A DNA stretch of 64,000 nt from Xanthostigma xanthostigma (lineage: Eukaryota > Arthropoda > Insecta > Raphidioptera > Raphidiidae), in NCBI GenBank assembly GCA_963575645.1, contig OY754464.1:6138001-6202000 (forward strand), in the 5' to 3' direction. This document shows, in pieces, positions 60,716 through 64,000 of this stretch (the first letter of the stretch is position 1; every line of letters starts with the position of its first letter). Position numbers and translations under genes: made by a program. The notes beneath the pieces were generated by a model, which had not been told where the DNA came from, did not search any database, and saw only the letters and a program-made list of their open reading frames with translations.

Positions 60716-63700
60716 AATATGGCAGGTATTTTAAAATCAATGAACACGCAATTTCATTTTTTGCCTCCTGGTGTAAAACAGCCTGTACGTTGGCCACTTT
60801 TTTACGTGAATAATAATAACTTAATAGAATATTGAAAACAAATCCGTTATTTATATTTTTACAAAGGCCCTGAACTGTATTGGAATACGTATTTTTAAAG
60901 GCCGGTTCAATGCGGAGAATGGTACAAACAATTCCACATCGGCTTCAACAATAATGGCTAATGGAGTTGAGTCACGAAGACGTGATTATCTATATAATAC
61001 CTACATAGTACATAGGTATATACTTTGTAACATACCTGATACATATTAATTTTATGTAAGTAACTATTAAATATCATTAATCCCACAAATTAATATTTTT
61101 TTTCTTGAACTAGGTATTTAAAAAAATCAATAAAAATAAATCACTTTTTAACCAACCAGCTATTTGATGTAGGTAAAAGGGCACTACGAAAGGCCTTACT
61201 TCATAAAAATCACGAGACAAAAATTAATAATTGCTGAAAAGTATCAGAGTATTTTATACAACAGCGCATTCGTGGAGTATAGAATTTACACTTTTACCAT
61301 AACTACGGCTTACTTTTGACAACTAGCCAGTGTAATGGAAAGTTGTTATTGTAGTGTTGGTGGTTGATCAGGTTCTTTTAAATTAGTAATACGCTTGAAT
61401 TTGATTTAATAATGATTTATTTACAACACCAACGTGAACGTATGCCAGCATTACGCTGGCATAGTCACCTCCTGTCCTCTTGTCCACTACCAGACTTCCT
61501 CTCCTTCCAAATAAACATATATTTATATCAATTTGAAATGCAAACCCATGCGCATTTAACTAGACCACTTAAGTAAGTGTTATAGTGAAATACTACGTTT
61601 GCAGTCTACATTGCAACTGATATACGTAACTTAACCTACATACTGTATATTATACAGTACATTATTACTGCTCAAATGAGACACTGTCACGAATTAGTGA
61701 CTCACCTCTACGTATACTTATATGTACTTGTTATTCTAACAAACTCTACCAAAACAAAGTTTTGGTACAATTTGAGGTTGTTGCTACAATCTTATGCAAT
61801 AATGAATGTACTGCAAAAAAAGAAGAAGGTTCTCTATTCGATCGTATTTTTTTCCTTTCTTGCATGGAACAGTTTTTACAAAGTCTTACACGATTTTATA
61901 TTTCAGTTCCTGCAGTGTGATGTCGTCTTTAAAAGAAATAGCTTGCGAAAGGATCCACTAGAAAATTTAACATCAATGTTCATGTATAGAATGGTTGTGA
62001 TAACAGAAAAGAGCTACATCTTCTCCCGTTGTTACAATCTTCATCGAATGGAAGGTAATGTGGTGCATATCTGTTTGCAGTTTGAAGAAAGTTTTTATTG
62101 ATTTCACGTCTTCTACCTTGTGAGATGTTTATGTCGACTTCAGAAACATTAACGCTATTGCATAAGGATGATGAGCAGTAACCGAAAACAAATATGGAGA
62201 ATCTGCGCAGAAAGAAGAGTGGACATAGCTGTATCCACGTTATTTCATAGAAGTCTGTTGACGACGACAGATGTGCGCGCACGTTTTTACCTATACCTGT
62301 ACCTACCTACCTTGTGCTGTTAATTGTGAATATGGAGTTTAAAATTGATATTGATATGGATTTATTAATTAGCCTTGTTCATAATAGTTCGTAATAGTAA
62401 TGGGACAAGACTTTAGAAAATTACAAAAATACACAGGCAAGACATAACGTACTTGCATTTCTTCGCCCTTCAAGTATAGAACTGATATCGATAACAACGG
62501 ACGCGCTCACGTATATTAGCGGATCGTGTACAAAGGCAACCGTTTCGCGCCGGCCCATTACCCGTTGACTAAAACGGTCGTTAACAAGAGCCCTTACGGT
62601 TGTGAGAGCTATTACAACGAAGACAAAAGACACATTACTAATTTTACCTTTATAGAATTATATCTATCAAGAAATAAAAATAAAAGCATTCTGGTAAACA
62701 AAAAAGATGTAAACAAATATAGGCAATCTACCGACCTTGGTGGGGCCTGATTTACCGAGAAAACTCCAAAAATCCCTGTGGGGAATGTTCGGCTTTATTT
62801 TTGTTTTTCTAGCATGCCGCGATTAGCTATTTATAACTATATTTTTCACAGCAAATGAAGAATGTTCGAACGGTTTCTTTAAAATTGTCTTCTTATTTTT
62901 TCATGCTTCCATGTTCCCTTATTTTCGCACGATCCCCAATTGCTTCTGAAGCTACTAGCGCCCCTCTGAATCGCTTCAATGCCCACAAGGTGATACCACC
63001 ATTTATTTAATACCCTCTATATTGCTAGCAAAGATCAGGAGAAAGACTTAAACACTACGGTGCACATATACGTCTGTCTCACTTATTGTATACTCTGAAT
63101 CTCATGCGCATGTCCGTGAATGGATGCGCGTCAGTTTGCACATAGAAATAAGCTGTGAAAGGGAGGTGGCTGGCTATATTCTACTTACTAATTGTCCCCA
63201 TTACAAACGCGACATTTGCGCACAACGGATCAAGTCAAAAGAAAGAGATAGAAACAGTCATATTTTGCTGTTTCATTTCATGGGCCACGCTTCCACTTAC
63301 GGCCACTAGTACTATAGAAGTTATTAAATAAGTATATATGGATACCACCCACTCTGAAAAACACCGAAAAAAATGGAATATTCATAGGACCACCCCTTTG
63401 TGTTAGAAAACTTAGACTCGTCCGACCCAAAACTCATTTGTGCGCAGAAATGACGCTACTATCATCTCTAAACGATACTCTTTTTCATGAATTGAACAAG
63501 TTGTATAATCAGCACGTCGTTGAAAATGTTATGACAAAAAATTTAAAGTAAAAAATTGTAGGATTTTCGCGACGTTTATTTAATAACCGGCGTATTATGA
63601 AGCTTGATGTATTTTCCCATCCCGCATAAAATTGAGTAAATAAGTAAAGGAAGACGGGACTGGGATGAAGAAAAGAGAAGAAGAAGAAGTACATATGTAG

Positions 63701-63954
63701 TAGACGTAGATAGAAGGTACCTGGTAGGAACATAACGGCACTGTCGGATGTTGTCTTGTGGTATTAAGGTGCGCGTGATGTAAGAGGGTAGAATTTTCTT
63801 ACAGCCGTATGAACGTCACTGCCAAACTACGAGCACACCGCCGCACAGTGGGGCAAATCTGCCGAAAAGTTGATCAAAAGTTATTTTAATAAAACCGTCG
63901 CTTTGCACCCTGTAAATTCAACCATAACTCTCCAAACATTGCTAGTAAAGGCAC
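60716..63954. other. Longest stretch without recognised repeats
   Basis: I found no repeat copies, apart from short family L-like sequence near 63,412-63,440 (CTCGTCCGACCCAAAACTCA). The longest frame (61,676-62,101, 141 codons, plus strand) is rich in F, Y, L and K, as expected from AT bias, and has no domain. A perfect hairpin TATGCCAGC-ATTAC-GCTGGCATA lies at 61,440-61,462. If host sequence exists in this window, this is a good place to look. Confidence 0.4.
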
Positions 63955-64000
63955 GAAGATTGTCGCTGGAACTTTTGCTGGTCGCCGTGCTGGCTTTGAA
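63955..64000 (+). repeat. Family K, cut by window edge
   Basis: GTCGCTGGAACTTTTGCTGG and GCTGGCTTTG match the internal motifs of the GCTGG-rich family. Confidence 0.45.

Noticed and set aside
61355..61427. Short LTR-like segment starting TGTTGG and ending ACAACA
   Set aside because: It is only about 73 bp, with no TSD, TATA box or second copy.
61676..62101. A 141-codon frame as a small membrane protein gene
   Set aside because: Composition is dominated by F, Y, L, I and K codons expected from AT bias. A 100-codon frame overlaps on the other strand, and no domain or start context supports it.

Overview
The window looks like repeat-packed, non-coding nuclear DNA of an insect, most likely a moth or butterfly. 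It is AT-rich, and I found no intact host gene, no functional tRNA or rRNA gene and no CRISPR. The lepidopteran assignment rests on recognising several repeat types common there: Helitrons ending in a CCGGG-type hairpin plus CTAG, the 'GCGACTTCGTCCGC' and 'GGGCTCCGTA' repeats, and dense nested MITEs. This is inference from family knowledge, not a database match. The density and nesting would suit heterochromatin or a W chromosome, but that is untested.

Layout. 0-5 kb: Helitron-A copies carrying a tRNA-Lys-like module, a P/THAP-type element and a tRNA-Glu-like SINE head. 5-9 kb: an orphan coding-like fragment, a foldback element, a small Helitron and a Tc1/mariner-like MITE. 9-15 kb: an oligo-T-inserting element (family D), a hAT MITE, Helitrons A and B, and a GC-richer locus split by a Helitron. 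15-20 kb: two hAT elements with 8-bp target-site duplications (TSDs), a 24-bp minisatellite, a broken Helitron helicase and paired LTRs. 20-26 kb: a diverged duplication, foldbacks and a four-unit GCGCATGCGC array. 26-31 kb: Helitron-A, two LINE fragments and a solo LTR. 31-37 kb: a second full family D copy, a hAT keeping its transposase C-terminus, and Helitron-A with a nested palindromic element. 37-45 kb: mostly anonymous DNA, then a cluster of four Helitron pieces. 45-50 kb: two tandem arrays (a 118/39-bp higher-order array and a 120-bp satellite). 50-60 kb: foldbacks, Helitron-B, a 115-bp tandem, a hAT, a self-nested family D copy, and a hAT whose right flank is inverted. 60.7-64 kb is the least repeated stretch.

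The recurring theme is transposable elements carrying ready-made regulatory motifs. One dispersed family carries the NRF-1/erect-wing core GCGCATGCGC, with ten perfect cores in the window counting one outside the family. The 120-bp satellite carries TGACGTCA and AAGATGGCGG in nearly every unit. Three of four LTR pieces carry a perfect three-box heat-shock element. One Helitron family disperses a tRNA-Lys-like Pol III promoter. A second theme is palindromes whose two arms are identical within a copy but differ between copies, which points to arm homogenisation. All coordinates come from reading the sequence by eye, so element edges may be off by a few bases.
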